A DNA stretch of 64,000 nt from G963662265 sp963668545 (GTDB taxonomy: Bacteria > Spirochaetota > Spirochaetia > CADAEX01): contig OY764868.1 in the NCBI GenBank assembly GCA_963668545.1, forward strand, positions 1,612,001-1,676,000, written 5' to 3'. Positions within the stretch are counted from its first letter, which is position 1, and the number at the start of each line of letters is the position of its first letter. Under the pieces are notes generated by a model. That model saw only the letters and a list, made by a program, of their open reading frames with translations. It was not told the DNA's origin and searched no databases. Positions 63,096 through 64,000 of the stretch are shown one piece after another. Position numbers and translations under genes: made by a program.

Positions 63096-64000
63096 TTTCA
63101 TTTCCTCTATTGAATTGAGACGCATAGTACATTATTTTTTCCTGGGAAAAATCCTTACGTTCAAGCGATCCGGTAATACGTCCTTCCGCCATAACCAGTA
63201 TCCGGTCGGCAACGCCCATGATTTCCTGGATTTCCGATGATATCATCAGAACTGATTTTCCCGATTTAACAAGATCCCCGATAAGAAGATAGATGTCCCT
63301 TTTTGCACCTACATCTATACCACGGGTAGGTTCATCCATAATGATTATTTCAGGTTCAGTAAGGAGCCATTTTGCAATGACAACTTTCTGCTGATTTCCG
63401 CCGCTCAGGGAATTCACCCTGTTTTTCTTTGATGCAGCTTTAACACCGAACTTGATTATGCTCTCGTCAACAACTGCAGATTCTTTCTGATTGTTGATTA
63501 TTCCGTGCGGAAAAAGCTGATCAAGTGAAACAATTGTTATGTTGTCTTCTATCGATGCATTAAGATTAAGACCAGTCTGCTTCCTGTCTTCGGTAATTAG
63601 TGCTATTTTGTTTGAAATTGCATCTCCGGTATGGTTTATCTGGACCTCTTTGCCGTTTATAGACAAGCTTCCTTTGGCGCTTTTGTGAACACCGAAGAGC
63701 GCTTCTACAAGTTCGCTTCTTCCAGCCCCGACAAGCCCCGCTATACCGAGAATTTCGCCTTTTCTGAGTTCGAAGCTTACATTCTTCACCTTTGGTTCAT
63801 AGCTGTATTTTTCAACTCTCATTACAACATCTCCGATTGCAGCCTCACTTTTAGGAAAGATCTCAGTTAATTCCCGTCCTACCATGAGTTTGATGAGTTT
63901 ATCCCTGTCAAGACTGGATGCTTTGTCAGTTGCAATATACTGACCGTCACGGAGGACTGTTATTGAATCTGCAATGCTGAATATTTCTTCCATTTTGTGG
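63079..64000 (-). CDS. Sugar ABC transporter ATPase (RbsA-like), partial
   Basis: The frame runs off the right edge; the visible ~307 residues are the end of the first ABC domain (SHKMEE, where only HK is visible) and a full second domain. GLVGAGRSELVEALFG (second Walker A-like), LSGGNQQKVVIAKWL and IIMDEPTRGIDVG are typical of RbsA/MglA. Residue count and motif order suggest an approximately 500-residue complete protein. First visible gene of the operon. Confidence 0.93.
   Translation of the reverse strand, partial: HKMEEIFSIADSITVLRDGQYIATDKASSLDRDKLIKLMVGRELTEIFPKSEAAIGDVVMRVEKYSYEPKVKNVSFELRKGEILGIAGLVGAGRSELVEALFGVHKSAKGSLSINGKEVQINHTGDAISNKIALITEDRKQTGLNLNASIEDNITIVSLDQLFPHGIINNQKESAVVDESIIKFGVKAASKKNRVNSLSGGNQQKVVIAKWLLTEPEIIIMDEPTRGIDVGAKRDIYLLIGDLVKSGKSVLMISSEIQEIMGVADRILVMAEGRITGSLERKDFSQEKIMYYASQFNRGNENEETE

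Overview
The window is one end-to-end stretch of a low-GC bacterial chromosome, about 38-40% G+C by eye. It is densely packed, mostly minus-strand, and carries no rRNA, tRNA, IS element or CRISPR array that I can see. The best guess is a spirochaete related to Treponema/Spirochaeta. Two gene orders match ones I recall from Treponema pallidum: uvrA next to an OstA/LptD-like gene, and a cap5D-like, spsC-like, quinoline-oxidoreductase-like series. This is recollection of synteny, not a database result. The Mrp/Mbh-type antiporter, a chelatase pair and many stand-alone sensors suggest a free-living or metabolically flexible relative rather than a reduced pathogen.

Region 1 (1-15931, minus): housekeeping operons. 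A small zinc protein, murI, rsgA and mutS2 overlap one another. A lipoprotein, ispG, a TPR protein, uvrA and lptD form a second run. phoH and the N-terminal 488 codons of a 7TM-HD phosphohydrolase follow. Region 2 (16009-23745): pentapeptide-repeat and metallo-beta-lactamase genes on plus, then on minus an rluD-like synthase, a yggS-like gene, a TylF-like methyltransferase, ligA and an RlpA/SPOR protein.

Region 3 (23888-31984, plus): a NusG/LoaP-like antiterminator, a soluble CapD-like dehydratase, a DegT aminotransferase, three subunits of a degenerate molybdenum-hydroxylase-like complex, and asnS, closed by a clear terminator. Region 4 (32087-41900): a diguanylate cyclase, a PadR regulator and methyltransferase sharing identical palindromic operators, sbcCD, and two DUF3795 proteins, one of them fused to OsmC. 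Region 5 (41097-47507, minus): an ECF sigma factor and GAF sensor, then an eight-gene Mbh-type Na+/H+ antiporter module preceded by PtsN-like and PII-like genes.

Region 6 (47637-60823): accessory genes. They include a dienelactone hydrolase, an internally deleted cDPG-synthetase-like gene, solute-binding proteins, GNAT and VOC proteins, a SLAC1/TehA channel, a beta-CASP hydrolase, and a SatD/DUF3307-like pair behind three phased operators. The metal-chelatase ATPase and VWA subunits sit in two frames joined at an A9 slippery run, which looks like programmed -1 frameshifting. Region 7 (61094-64000, minus) is a ribose-type sugar ABC transporter running off the right edge.

Most striking for follow-up: the chelatase frameshift, the Moco-motif-less hydroxylase operon behind an antiterminator, the 29-bp phased operators upstream of satD, and the self-contained Mbh-type antiporter with its two sensor genes.
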